NCBI RefSeq assembly: GCF_004345675.1
Contig: NZ_SLWU01000004.1
Coordinates: forward strand, 1 to 64,000
DNA length: 64,000 nucleotides
From: Caldanaerobacter subterraneus
GTDB lineage: Bacteria; Bacillota; Thermoanaerobacteria; Thermoanaerobacterales; Thermoanaerobacteraceae
Reading direction: 5' to 3'
The position numbers and the translations under genes are program-made. The first letter of the stretch is position 1. Each line of letters begins with the position of its first letter. This document shows positions 27,868 through 37,256 of the stretch, one piece after another. Below the pieces are notes generated by a model, which was not told the origin of the DNA, ran no database searches, and saw only the letters and a list, made by a program, of their open reading frames with translations.

Positions 27868-28914
27868 ATGTTTATGATGGGATGCAAATACGGTTCTCAT
27901 AGAGTAATTGAGCCAAAAGGGGTTTTACCTCAAGCCGCTTATAAAATTTCTAATGATATGAGTGTACTTTATGATAATGAGATATTGATTGATGTTATAG
28001 CTTTGAACATAGATTCTGCAAGCTTTACCCAGTTAAAAGAGGAGGCAGGGGGAGATCCTGAGAAGATAAAGAAGAAGATCCTCGAGATAGTAAATGAGAG
28101 AGGGAAAATGCAAAACCCTGTCACAGGTTCTGGGGGAATGCTGATAGGCAGAGTAGAAAAAATAGGAGAAGCTCTGGTCGGGAAAAGGGACCTCAAAGTA
28201 GGAGATAAGATTGCAACGCTCGTTTCATTAACTCTTACACCTCTTAGAATAGATGAGATTTTGGATATAAAGATGGATATAGAAAGAGTTGAAATAAAGG
28301 GAAAGGCAATACTTTTTGAGAGCGGGATTTATGCGAAGCTTCCTGAGGATATGGAAGAGACCTTGGCACTGGCTGCTTTAGACGTTGCTGGAGCTCCTGC
28401 TCAGACTGCTAAATTGGTAAAGCCCGGTCAGAGTGTCATGGTGTTAGGAGCAAATGGGAAATCCGGTATGCTATGTTGCTATGAAGCTAAGAAGAGAGTA
28501 GGTCCTACTGGAAAGGTTATAGGTGTGGTGAGAAGGGAAGAAGCAAAGAAAAAGGTGGAAGAACTGGAGATATGCCACGAGGTAGTTATAGCGGATGCTC
28601 AAAAGCCTTTAGAAGTTTTGGATAAAGTTCTAAAGGCCAACGGAGGAAAAGAAGTAGATATTGCTATAAACTGTGTAAATACGCCTAACACAGAAATGTC
28701 CACAATTTTACCTGTGAGAGATGAAGGAATTGCCTACTTCTTCTCCATGGCGACAAGCTTCACAAAAGCAGCCTTAGGAGCAGAAGGGGTTGGGAGGGAT
28801 ATAACAATGATCATAGGAAATGGATATACAAAAGACCACGCAGAAATTACGCTTCAAGAGCTCAGAGAAAATGAAAAATTGAGAAAAGTTTTTGAAGAAA
28901 TGTATGCTAAATGA
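27868..28914 (+). CDS. kdd: L-erythro-3,5-diaminohexanoate dehydrogenase
   Basis: The protein has 348 residues. It is an NAD(P)-dependent deaminating dehydrogenase that makes 3-keto-5-aminohexanoate, the substrate of Kce. A medium-chain-dehydrogenase-like layout is seen with a Rossmann motif VLGANGKSGMLCCYEAKKR near residue 193. ATG at 27868 after GAAGGAGGAGGAT; a second ATG lies three codons later. Assignment relies on operon position and overall resemblance to Kdd. Confidence 0.87.
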   Translation: MFMMGCKYGSHRVIEPKGVLPQAAYKISNDMSVLYDNEILIDVIALNIDSASFTQLKEEAGGDPEKIKKKILEIVNERGKMQNPVTGSGGMLIGRVEKIGEALVGKRDLKVGDKIATLVSLTLTPLRIDEILDIKMDIERVEIKGKAILFESGIYAKLPEDMEETLALAALDVAGAPAQTAKLVKPGQSVMVLGANGKSGMLCCYEAKKRVGPTGKVIGVVRREEAKKKVEELEICHEVVIADAQKPLEVLDKVLKANGGKEVDIAINCVNTPNTEMSTILPVRDEGIAYFFSMATSFTKAALGAEGVGRDITMIIGNGYTKDHAEITLQELRENEKLRKVFEEMYAK

Positions 28915-28952
28915 GGACGGCTGTGATAGTTTAAGAGGGGGAGATGTATAAA

Positions 28953-30206
28953 ATGAGAGTTAACAGAAGACATGAACTTTTTGGGCATGTACCAGACAGC
29001 GACTGGTACAACTGGAAGTGGCAGATTGCAAATAGAATAGAGACAGTGGAAGAGTTGAAAAAATACCTTCCATTGTCGGAAGAAGAGGAAGAAGCTATTT
29101 CTAAGGCATTGCAGAAGTTGAGAATGGCAATTACGCCCTATTACCTTTCTTTGATAGACCCCAATGACCCTAATGACCCGATAAGAAAAAGAGCAGTGCC
29201 GACAATCCATGAGCTTTATCAGGCACCGGAGGACTTAGTGGACCCGCTTTATGAGGATGTGGATTCACCTGTACCTGGACTTACCCACAGGTATCCTGAT
29301 AGGGTATTGATGCTTGTTACAGACCAGTGCTCCATGTACTGCAGACACTGCACAAGGAGAAGGTTTGCTGGAGAAACTGATGCTCCCATGCCGATGGATA
29401 AAATAGAAAAGCAGATTGAGTATATAAGGAATACCCCACAGATAAGAGATGTGCTGATTTCAGGTGGAGATCCTCTCACTTTATCTGATTCACGGCTTGA
29501 AGAAATTATAAAGAGATTAAGAGAAATTCCTCATGTGGAGATAATAAGAATTGGTTCATCAGTACCTGTAGTGCTGCCTATGAGAATAACTCCGGAGCTT
29601 GTCAATATGCTTAAAAAATATCACCCGATATGGCTCAACACCCACTTTAACCATCCGCACGAAATAACAGAAGATTCAAAGAGAGCATGTGAAATGCTAG
29701 CAGATGCTGGAATACCTTTAGGAAACCAGACAGTACTTCTAAGGGGAGTAAATGACTGTGTTCATGTTATGAAAAGGCTGGTGCATGAATTGGTAAAAAT
29801 AAGGGTAAGACCTTACTACATCTATCAGTGCGATTTGTCATTTGGGCTTTCTCATTTTAGAACTCCCGTTTCCAAAGGTATTGAAATTATAGAAGGTTTA
29901 AGAGGACACACTTCTGGTTACTGCGTACCTACATTTGTAGTTGATGCCCCGGGAGGAGGAGGAAAGATTCCTGTTGGACCAAACTACGTAATTTCTCAGT
30001 CCCATGATAAAATAGTTTTGAGAAATTATGAAGGCGTCATTGTGACGTATGTTGAGCCAAAAGATTACACTCCAGGTCCTTGTGTATGCGATGAAGAAGT
30101 TCCAAAATCTGAAGGTGTTGCAGGATTAATGCAGAAGGATACCATTGGAGTATTAGAGCCAGAGAATTTAGAAAGGAAAAAGAGAAGGAGAAAAGATGAG
30201 AAGTGA
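28953..30206 (+). CDS. kamA: Lysine 2,3-aminomutase
   Basis: The radical-SAM, PLP-dependent enzyme, 417 residues from ATG 28953 (an ATG three codons upstream is almost inside the GAGGGGGAG ribosome site). It converts L-lysine to L-beta-lysine. The radical-SAM cluster is CSMYCRHC near residues 126-133, and the PLP lysine lies in DAPGGGGKIPV. Sequence and length agree closely with characterised clostridial KamA. The 3' end overlaps the next gene by 11 bases. Confidence 0.95.
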   Translation: MRVNRRHELFGHVPDSDWYNWKWQIANRIETVEELKKYLPLSEEEEEAISKALQKLRMAITPYYLSLIDPNDPNDPIRKRAVPTIHELYQAPEDLVDPLYEDVDSPVPGLTHRYPDRVLMLVTDQCSMYCRHCTRRRFAGETDAPMPMDKIEKQIEYIRNTPQIRDVLISGGDPLTLSDSRLEEIIKRLREIPHVEIIRIGSSVPVVLPMRITPELVNMLKKYHPIWLNTHFNHPHEITEDSKRACEMLADAGIPLGNQTVLLRGVNDCVHVMKRLVHELVKIRVRPYYIYQCDLSFGLSHFRTPVSKGIEIIEGLRGHTSGYCVPTFVVDAPGGGGKIPVGPNYVISQSHDKIVLRNYEGVIVTYVEPKDYTPGPCVCDEEVPKSEGVAGLMQKDTIGVLEPENLERKKRRRKDEK

Positions 30207-31221
30207 TATTCTTGACCTTATAAAAAATTACAGGACTATCTCTATAATAGGAATGGCAAAAAATGTAGGAAAAACAACTGTATTAAATTATCTTATCAGT
30301 AAGGCCAGGGGTATTTATACCCTTGGTCTTACCTCTATAGGAAGAGATGGAGAGGAATACGACCAGGTTTCCTTTTTCCCAAAGCCGCGGATTTACGTTG
30401 AAGAGAGCACTTTAATTGCCACAGCGAGGGAAGCACTTTTCCGAAGCGATATAACAAAGGAGATAGTGGGAACTACAGGTATATATACTCCGATGGGAGA
30501 AATAATTGTAGCGAGGGCTTTAAGTGATGGCTATGTGGACCTTGCCGGTCCTTCCATTACTAAAGACCTCAAGAGGATAAGCGAGTTTTTGATCTCAATA
30601 GGTGCAGATAAAGTTTTTATAGACGGGGCTTTAAACAGAAAGACCCAGGCTTCTCCAGCTGTATCTGAGGCTACTATTTTATCAACAGGAGCTGTTTTAT
30701 CTCCTGATATGGAAAAGACAATAGATGAAACGGTGTTTACAGTAAAACTTCTGACAGTGCAGAAAGAAAGCGATAGAGAGATAATTGTAAAAGCTAGTAA
30801 AATCCTTAAAAATTCAAATTTGGGGTTTATTTATGAAGGCGGAGAGTACAAAACTGTGGAGGTATTAACTGCTATTGATGCGTCAAAAGAGATTGTAGAG
30901 AATTTAAATGGAGCAAAGTATGTGGTGATAAGAGGAGTGATTACAGATAAGTTGATCAATGATGTAATGACTTCCACTGATAAGTATAAAGGAGTAGTCT
31001 TTTTGGCAGAGGATGCTACGAAGCTTTTCATAGAGGAAGAGACCTTTGTAAAATTTCAAAAGGCGGGCGGTATTTTTAGGGTAGTATTTCCTATAAATTT
31101 GATCTGTGTCGCTGTAAATCCTATATCTCCCACAGGTTACAGATATAATGGAAAAGAATTTTTAAATAGATTGAGGGAAAAATTAGATCTTCCTGTCTTT
31201 GATGTGATGGGTGGTGATTGA
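30196..31221 (+). CDS. kamB: Lysine 5,6-aminomutase reactivase subunit KamB
   Basis: The 341-residue protein has an N-terminal P-loop-like ISIIGMAKNVGKTTVLNYL near residue 15. Proteins of this kind occur between kamA and kamD in lysine-fermenting bacteria and are described as part of a reactivating system that restores adenosylcobalamin in the 5,6-aminomutase. It overlaps both neighbours by 11 bases. The functional label follows from this gene order and family knowledge; nothing in the sequence alone proves it. Confidence 0.75.
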   Translation: MRSDILDLIKNYRTISIIGMAKNVGKTTVLNYLISKARGIYTLGLTSIGRDGEEYDQVSFFPKPRIYVEESTLIATAREALFRSDITKEIVGTTGIYTPMGEIIVARALSDGYVDLAGPSITKDLKRISEFLISIGADKVFIDGALNRKTQASPAVSEATILSTGAVLSPDMEKTIDETVFTVKLLTVQKESDREIIVKASKILKNSNLGFIYEGGEYKTVEVLTAIDASKEIVENLNGAKYVVIRGVITDKLINDVMTSTDKYKGVVFLAEDATKLFIEEETFVKFQKAGGIFRVVFPINLICVAVNPISPTGYRYNGKEFLNRLREKLDLPVFDVMGGD

Positions 31222-32713
31222 TATTAAATTCTTAACTGAAAAAGAAAGAGAACAAGTAGGATTTAACTATGTTATTTCAAAGCTTCAAGTTATAACTCCA
31301 TATGGAAGAGAAGAGCTAAAAAATGCAAGGCCTTATAAGAGAGAAGAAAGAGAAAAACTTGAAAGGGAATATGAGTACGTCGACCTTTTGAAGGAAAGTT
31401 TAGAGAAGGATAAGGAAATATTTTTTAAGATTTTAAAACCGCTATTTAAGATAAAAGATATAAGGAACAGCCTTAAAAGGTGCATAGAAGGGAAAGTGTT
31501 AGATGAGGTGGAATTTTATGAGATAAAAATTTTCGCTCTACTGAGCGAAGAGTTAAGGCTTTTGATTGGAAGGTTGAATTTAGATATTGAAGATATAAAG
31601 CTTGTTTCTTTAACTCCTGTATTGGATCTTTTAGACCCTCAGAAAAAGAGAATTGCTACTTTTTATGTCTACGACGAATATTCCTGTAAGTTAAAAGAGA
31701 TAAGAGAAAAGAAAAGGGAAATTGAGAGGCAGATATTTGCAGAAACTGATAGAGAAAAAATTGAAAAATTAAGGGAGGAAAGGCTTGATATAGTTGCACT
31801 AGAACAAAAAGAAGAACTTGAGGTAAAAAAGAGTCTATCTGAAAAATTGCGCAAATATGTAGACCTTATTGAAAAAAATATAAAGGCTATAGGAAGATTC
31901 GATTTTTTGATGGCAAAGGCTAAACTGGCAATCGAGTACAATGGAGTGAAACCCACGATAAATGACGAGATAAAAATACTTTTTGAAGATGTTATAAATC
32001 CTCAAGTTGCAGATATTTTAAAAACCCAAGAAAGAGAGTTTACCCCTCTAACTATTGAATTAAAGAGCGGGACAACTGTTATCACAGGAGCCAATATGGG
32101 GGGAAAAACTGTAGCTTTAAGAACTTTTGCCTTAAATCTTTTGCTTGCCATGATGGGATTTTTCCCTTTTGCTAAAAAAGTATCTTTTCCTATGCTGGAT
32201 TTTATTCATTTTGTCTCAGAAGATCTGCAATCAATTTCAAGAGGTCTGAGTAGTTTTGGTGCAGAAGTTATGAAGTTAAAGGAAGTAATAGAAGATATAA
32301 AAAAAGGGACAGGATTTGTGGCATTAGACGAAATAGCAAGGGGCACAAATCCTGAAGAGGGACTTTATATTGTGAAGGCTATCTCAAAATATTTGAACGG
32401 TTTTTCTTCTATGACTGTATTAGCTACCCATTATGAAGGGGTGATAGAGGATGACATGGTGCACTATCAGGTCGTAGGGCTTAAAAATGTAAATTTTGAA
32501 GAGTTAAGGCAAAAAATCGTTATAGACGAAGAAAACTCAGTAAAAATTCTCCAGGAACACATGGATTATCGATTAGAAAGAGTGAACCCTAATTGTGAGG
32601 TTCCAAAAGATGCCCTTAACATATGCAGAATATTTGGACTTGAAAGAGAAGTTATAGAGCTAGCTGAGACCTATTATAAGAGGAGGAGAGGGTATGAGAG
32701 AGAGCAAGCTTAA
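31211..32713 (+). CDS. kamC: MutS-like ATPase KamC (aminomutase reactivase)
   Basis: The protein has 500 residues. It shows a MutS-type ATPase domain with Walker A ITGANMGGKTVALRTF near residue 298 and Walker B FVALDEIARGTNPEEG near 372, and a helical core before it. It lacks the mismatch-binding and connector domains of MutS, so DNA repair is unlikely; in lysine-fermentation operons this protein is named KamC and acts with KamB. GTG start at 31211, embedded in the end of kamB; the end overlaps kamD by 20 bases. Confidence 0.78.
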   Translation: MVIDIKFLTEKEREQVGFNYVISKLQVITPYGREELKNARPYKREEREKLEREYEYVDLLKESLEKDKEIFFKILKPLFKIKDIRNSLKRCIEGKVLDEVEFYEIKIFALLSEELRLLIGRLNLDIEDIKLVSLTPVLDLLDPQKKRIATFYVYDEYSCKLKEIREKKREIERQIFAETDREKIEKLREERLDIVALEQKEELEVKKSLSEKLRKYVDLIEKNIKAIGRFDFLMAKAKLAIEYNGVKPTINDEIKILFEDVINPQVADILKTQEREFTPLTIELKSGTTVITGANMGGKTVALRTFALNLLLAMMGFFPFAKKVSFPMLDFIHFVSEDLQSISRGLSSFGAEVMKLKEVIEDIKKGTGFVALDEIARGTNPEEGLYIVKAISKYLNGFSSMTVLATHYEGVIEDDMVHYQVVGLKNVNFEELRQKIVIDEENSVKILQEHMDYRLERVNPNCEVPKDALNICRIFGLEREVIELAETYYKRRRGYEREQA

Positions 32714-34256
32714 TCTTGATTGGGAATTAGTGGATAAAGCCAGAGAAGCTGCGAGAAACATTGTTAAAGATACGCAGAAATTTATAGATGCCCATACGAC
32801 TGTGTCAGTTGAAAGGACGGTGTGCAGACTTTTAGGCATAGATGGCGTAAATGACTTGGGAGTTCCACTTCCTAATGTAGTGGTTGACCATATAAAAAGC
32901 AGGGGAAATCTTTCTTTGGGGGCTGCAATTTATATCGGCAATGCCATGATTTACACAGGGCTTAGCCCTCAAGAAATTGCCGAAAGAGTAGCAAAAGGTG
33001 AACTAGATTTGACTTCGATTCCTATGGCAGACCTTTTTGAGATAAAATTGGCTGTTCAAGATATAGCAGTAAAGACTGTTGAAAAGATAAGAGAGAACAG
33101 GAGAAAAAGAGAGGAGCTTTTAAAGAAATACGGGGATAAGGAAGGGCCACTTCTTTATGTTATAGTTGCGACAGGAAACATATACGAAGATGTGGTTCAG
33201 GCGCAGGCTGCTGCAAGGCAGGGAGCTGATGTCATTGCAGTGATTAGGGCTACAGCTCAAAGCCTTTTAGACTACGTTCCTTATGGACCTACTACCGAGG
33301 GGTTTGGTGGTACTTATGCTACGCAGGAGAATTTCCGGATAATGAGAAAAGCTTTAGATGAGGTATCTGAAGAGCTGGGAAGGTATATAAGGCTTTGCAA
33401 CTATGCATCTGGGCTTTGTATGCCTGAGATTGCTGCTATGGGGGCACTGGAGAGGCTTGATGTGATGCTAAACGATGCTCTTTACGGAATTTTATTCAGA
33501 GATATAAACATGAAGAGAACGATGGTAGACCAGTTCTTCTCAAGGGTAATAAATGGATTTGCAGGAATTATTATAAACACAGGGGAAGACAACTATCTTA
33601 CGACAGCAGATGCTTATGAAAAAGCCCATACTGTATTGGCATCTCAATTGATAAATGAACAGTTTGCACTAATTGCAGGCATTCCTGAGGAACAGATGGG
33701 ATTAGGACATGCTTTTGAAATGAACCCTGACTTAAGGAATGGCTTCTTATATGAGCTTGCTCAGGCTCAAATGGTAAGGGAGATATTCCCCAAAGCGCCT
33801 CTTAAGTACATGCCTCCTACAAAGTACATGACAGGAAATATATTCAAAGGACATGTACAGGATGCTATGTTTAACGTTGTGACTATAATGACAAAGCAAA
33901 GGATACATCTTTTGGGAATGCTGACAGAAGCTATTCATACGCCTTTTATGTCAGATAGAGCGTTGTCTATTGAAAGCGCCAAATATATCTTCAACAATAT
34001 GGCAGATATAGCTGATGAAATTTACTTTAAAGAAGGCGGAATAATTCAAAGAAGAGCTAACGAAGTTTTGAAAAAGGCCTATGAGCTTTTGAAAGAAATC
34101 GAACACGAAGGTTTATTTAAAGCATTAGAGCAGGGTAAATTTGCGGATATAAAGAGGCCGATAGACGGAGGAAGGGGATTAGAAGGCGTAGTGGAGAAAG
34201 ACCCCAATTATTTCAATCCTTTCATTGACCTTATGCTAAGAGGTGATAGAGGATGA
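32694..34256 (+). CDS. kamD: Lysine 5,6-aminomutase alpha subunit
   Basis: The 520-residue protein is the large subunit of the adenosylcobalamin- and PLP-dependent 5,6-aminomutase, which turns beta-lysine into 3,5-diaminohexanoate. Recognisable segments include NLDWELVDKAREAARNIV at the N-terminus, PYGPTTEGFGGTYATQENFR near 200 and PPTKYMTGNIFKGHVQDAMF near 377. ATG at 32694 after AGGAGGAGAGGGT. Its stop overlaps the kamE start (ATGA). Confidence 0.92.
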   Translation: MRESKLNLDWELVDKAREAARNIVKDTQKFIDAHTTVSVERTVCRLLGIDGVNDLGVPLPNVVVDHIKSRGNLSLGAAIYIGNAMIYTGLSPQEIAERVAKGELDLTSIPMADLFEIKLAVQDIAVKTVEKIRENRRKREELLKKYGDKEGPLLYVIVATGNIYEDVVQAQAAARQGADVIAVIRATAQSLLDYVPYGPTTEGFGGTYATQENFRIMRKALDEVSEELGRYIRLCNYASGLCMPEIAAMGALERLDVMLNDALYGILFRDINMKRTMVDQFFSRVINGFAGIIINTGEDNYLTTADAYEKAHTVLASQLINEQFALIAGIPEEQMGLGHAFEMNPDLRNGFLYELAQAQMVREIFPKAPLKYMPPTKYMTGNIFKGHVQDAMFNVVTIMTKQRIHLLGMLTEAIHTPFMSDRALSIESAKYIFNNMADIADEIYFKEGGIIQRRANEVLKKAYELLKEIEHEGLFKALEQGKFADIKRPIDGGRGLEGVVEKDPNYFNPFIDLMLRGDRG

Positions 34257-35062
34257 GCAGCGGCCTTTACTCTACAGAGAAAAAGCAGTACGATACCACC
34301 CTGGATTTGACCAGAGTCAAGCCATACGGGGATACGATGAATGACGGTAAGGTGCAGCTTAGCTTTACCCTGCCTGTGCCGGATGGAGCAAGGGCTGTAG
34401 AGGCAGCAAAACAGCTGGCAAAAAAGATGGGGCTGGAGAATCCAATGGTCGTCTACCATGCTCCTTTGGATAAGAACTTTACTTTCTTCATAATATATGG
34501 AAGTTTGATTCACACTGTGGATTATACCTCCATACAGGTACAGGAACTAGAAATAAAGGCCATGAGTATGGAAGAGACTAATGAGTACATTAAAAAACAT
34601 ATCGGCAGAAAAGTCGTAGTAGTGGGAGCAACCACTGGAACAGACGCTCATACAGTGGGCTTGGATGCTATAATGAACATGAAAGGGTATGCCGGGCACT
34701 ACGGCTTGGAGAGGTATGAGATGATAGAGGCGTACAATTTGGGAAGTCAGGTGCCAAATGAAGAATTTATTAAGAAGGCAATAGAGGTTGGAGCAGATGC
34801 TTTGCTTGTTTCTCAGACAGTTACGCAAAAGGACGCCCACATAAAAAATCTTACGCATCTTGTAGAACTTTTGGAAGCAGAGGGAATAAGAGATAAAGTG
34901 CTTTTGATATGCGGTGGACCGAGGATCACGCATGAGCTCGCAAAGGAATTGGGATATGATGCGGGATTTGGCCCTGGCACATTCGCAGAGCATGTAGCCA
35001 CGTTTATAGTGACAGAAATGGTAAAAAGAAAAATTCCCGGGCTTAAAGGGTATAAAAAATAA
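34253..35062 (+). CDS. kamE: Lysine 5,6-aminomutase beta subunit
   Basis: The protein has 269 residues and carries the cobalamin and PLP sites. The base-off cobalamin motif DxHxxG is DAHTVG with the histidine at residue 133, and the PLP-binding lysine follows at residue 144 in MNMKGYAGH, the same positions as in the characterised clostridial enzyme. A Rossmann-like half (about 115-265) ends the protein. It is the last gene of the operon, followed directly by a terminator. Confidence 0.93.
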   Translation: MSSGLYSTEKKQYDTTLDLTRVKPYGDTMNDGKVQLSFTLPVPDGARAVEAAKQLAKKMGLENPMVVYHAPLDKNFTFFIIYGSLIHTVDYTSIQVQELEIKAMSMEETNEYIKKHIGRKVVVVGATTGTDAHTVGLDAIMNMKGYAGHYGLERYEMIEAYNLGSQVPNEEFIKKAIEVGADALLVSQTVTQKDAHIKNLTHLVELLEAEGIRDKVLLICGGPRITHELAKELGYDAGFGPGTFAEHVATFIVTEMVKRKIPGLKGYKK

Positions 35063-35090
35063 AGGGAGCCGATTAGCTCCCTTTATTTTT
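35061..35090 (+). terminator. Bidirectional terminator of the kam operon
   Basis: AAAGGGAGC (35061-35069) pairs with GCTCCCTTT (35076-35084), then ATTTTT. It also serves the converging permease remnant. Confidence 0.8.
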
Positions 35091-35517
35091 GCACATTTAA
35101 AACACTATGATACCTTCCGTAAGCAAAGTAAATGATAAGGCCGACCAGCATCCATATGCCAAATCTTAGCCATGTCACCCAAGGGAGGCTTGCCATGAGG
35201 TAAATACTAAAAGCTGCTGTTAGAGGTGCTACAAGCCACACTGCAGGTACTTTGAACTTTCTCTCTACATTAGGCATTTTAACCCTTAGGACAAGTATTC
35301 CTATTGAGACAATTACAAAGACAGATAGAGTTCCTATGTTGCAGAGCTCAATTATGATGTCTAAAGGCAGGAAGCCAGCAATTATAGGAGATAATTACCG
35401 CGGTCCCTACTCTTAATGCTCCTTCACCTGTTGACACAAAAATTCCCGTTCCAACGACAGAGCCTATTGCTAAAGCCGCCAGGTCTATTGCGGGTCTATC
35501 CCCTTTCTCTTTCTTTT
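35083..35517 (-). pseudogene. Decayed amino acid permease (APC family)
   Basis: On the minus strand an N-terminal piece reads DRPAIDLAALAIGSVVGTGIFVSTGEGAL (TM1 of cationic amino acid permeases; quoted from several codons) and changes frame at about 35395 into SPIIAGFLPLDIIIELCNIG, RVKMPNVERKFKVPAVW and a final transmembrane segment ending in SVLNVQK. Some 300 residues from the middle are missing. The remnant still has a promoter-like TTGCAA (35622-35627)/TATAAT (35598-35603) upstream. Next to a lysine operon it may once have been a lysine permease, an inference. Confidence 0.75.
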
Positions 35518-35685
35518 AAAAGGAAAATGAATTAAAATACACTTAAAAATTCTTCCCCATAAAAAAGAAAAGGTATACAATTATCTAGTATGCCTAAATT
35601 ATAATACGCCTTTGAAGACATTTGCAAGAATGATTTTGTGGAGCTCCTACAAATTTTTTATAAAAAATTATACAAGATTCATAAT

Positions 35686-36561
35686 TCAGTCTGACCAATT
35701 TCCACTAATTAGAATACATGCAGGGCCTCCTACCAAAACCCTTATTCCTTCTTCTTTTTTTGTAAGTTTCACGTATATTTTAGAAGGTCTTTTCATACTT
35801 TCTCCTTGATGAATTAGATATGTTTTTTCTAAATCGATTACCTTATTTAAGTAAAGATAATATGTTAAAGCGCCATTTGCCGTTCCTGTTGCAGCTTCCT
35901 CATTTATCCCGTATAATGGAGCGAAATCTCTGCAATTAGCGATAGCTTTCTTTTCCTCCAATGTGAATACGTGAAGACTTACAGCATTTTTTTCTTTTGT
36001 AATCTGAGATATTGCCTGGTAATCCGGGTTTATGCTAAAAAGGGTTTCTCTTGATTTGACGGGTACAAGAATGTCCCATAATCCTGTGGATACCAGTTGA
36101 GGTACGAGGTCATAATTTTTACCACCAATTTCTTCAACGGAGATGTTTAGAGCTTTCGCAAGTTTTGAAAGGTCATCTTCATTTAATTTTTCTCCCGCCT
36201 GCGGAGCAGCCTGCTCCATCATTATTTTATCCTCTTCAATATAAATTGGAAGTTTTCCAGCTAGCGAATGCATTGTTACAACATCACCGGCTTTTACAAA
36301 GCCCAGTCTTTTTAAAACAGTGAAGGAAGCAATTGTGGCATGACCGCACAGGTCTACCTCAGAAGTTGGAGTGAAAAAGCGCACTTTGAAGTCTTTTTCA
36401 CCTACTACTTCTATAAATGCCGTCTCTGAATGTTTGAGCTCTGCTGCCAAGTTTTGCATAAAAGTTTCATCTATTTTTTCGCCATTTTCAAGGACAACTA
36501 CACCTGCTGGATTGCCTGAAAAGGGTTTCTCAGTAAAGGCATCCACAATAAATATTTTCAT
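35686..36561 (-). CDS. PhzF-family epimerase/isomerase-like protein
   Basis: The 291-residue protein has the PhzF diaminopimelate-epimerase-like fold: VDAFTEKPFSGNPAGVV at the N-terminus, the catalytic glutamate in LKHSETAFIE near residue 46, DLCGHATIASF near 72 and the second half GINEEAATGTANGAL near 220. Such proteins isomerise various small acids, and the substrate here is unknown. Minus-strand ATG after GGGGGAGAAAAAGGG. Monocistronic by position. Confidence 0.87.
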   Translation of the reverse strand: MKIFIVDAFTEKPFSGNPAGVVVLENGEKIDETFMQNLAAELKHSETAFIEVVGEKDFKVRFFTPTSEVDLCGHATIASFTVLKRLGFVKAGDVVTMHSLAGKLPIYIEEDKIMMEQAAPQAGEKLNEDDLSKLAKALNISVEEIGGKNYDLVPQLVSTGLWDILVPVKSRETLFSINPDYQAISQITKEKNAVSLHVFTLEEKKAIANCRDFAPLYGINEEAATGTANGALTYYLYLNKVIDLEKTYLIHQGESMKRPSKIYVKLTKKEEGIRVLVGGPACILISGNWSD

Positions 36562-36662
36562 CCCTTTTTCTCCCCCTTTTGAATTTGTTTTTACTTCTAA
36601 TATAACACATTAGCTGTTTTTTCAAAAACTATATTTTTGTCCCCAGTGTTGTTAAAGATATG

Positions 36663-36691
36663 TTGAAATTTGTCAGAATAGAAGGTACAAT
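36663..36691 (+). promoter_or_regulatory. Promoter of the loaP-pgm-galU-wzz genes
   Basis: TTGAAA (36663-36668), 17-base spacer, TACAAT (36686-36691), 20 bases before the loaP start. Confidence 0.6.
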
Positions 36692-36711
36692 TTATATGTA
36701 GGGGCAGAAGT

Positions 36712-37227
36712 ATGAAAATGTGGTATGTGCTGTTTACTAAAAGTGGTTGTGAGGAAAAAGTAGGGAAAATCATTAAGAAAATATGGGAAAACGAGATAGA
36801 GGTTCTTATTCCCCGGAGGAAGATAATAGAAAGAATAAAAGGAGAAGAAAAGGAGAAAATCAAACTTTTGTTTCCGGGTTACGTTTTTGTAAAGACTGAA
36901 ATGACAGAAGCCAAGTATCACGAGATTACTTCTGTATTAAAGCAAGGAGTTTTTCTGAAGGAAGACAAAATGCCTGCTTCTGTAAAAGAAGAGGAAATGA
37001 GAGTTATTTTGAACCTCACTGGAGGTTCTGACCTTATAGATGTTTCAAGGGGAGTAAAAGAAGGCGATAGAGTAAAGATAATTGAGGGGCCTCTGTTAGG
37101 ATATGAGGGCTTTATACAGAAGGTTGACAAGAGGAAGAAAAGAGCTAAAGTTATATTTAAAGTAGCTGGGGAAGTAAAAATGGTAGATTTAGGGCTTGAA
37201 ATTGTTGAGAAAATGGTTTTGGTTTGA
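36712..37227 (+). CDS. loaP: LoaP-type NusG paralogue (processive antiterminator)
   Basis: The protein has 171 residues with an N-terminal NusG domain (MWYVLFTKSGCEEKVGKII, then KIKLLFPGYVFVKTEM) and a C-terminal KOW domain (EGDRVKIIEGPLLGYEGFI). It is a specialised paralogue, shorter and more divergent than housekeeping NusG and not next to secE. Such proteins (LoaP) precede long polysaccharide or secondary-metabolite operons and help polymerase through terminators. Here it heads three exopolysaccharide-type genes, which fits. A weak alternative is another NusG-like factor of unknown targets. Confidence 0.8.
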   Translation: MKMWYVLFTKSGCEEKVGKIIKKIWENEIEVLIPRRKIIERIKGEEKEKIKLLFPGYVFVKTEMTEAKYHEITSVLKQGVFLKEDKMPASVKEEEMRVILNLTGGSDLIDVSRGVKEGDRVKIIEGPLLGYEGFIQKVDKRKKRAKVIFKVAGEVKMVDLGLEIVEKMVLV

Positions 37228-37256
37228 GAAAATAATAAACAAAGGAGGGGTGGTAA

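Noticed and set aside
31211-32713. DNA mismatch repair MutS
   Set aside because: No mismatch-binding or connector domains, and the gene is embedded by overlaps in the kam operon.
34547-34993. 148-codon minus-strand frame
   Set aside because: Antisense shadow of kamE, which carries H133 and K144.
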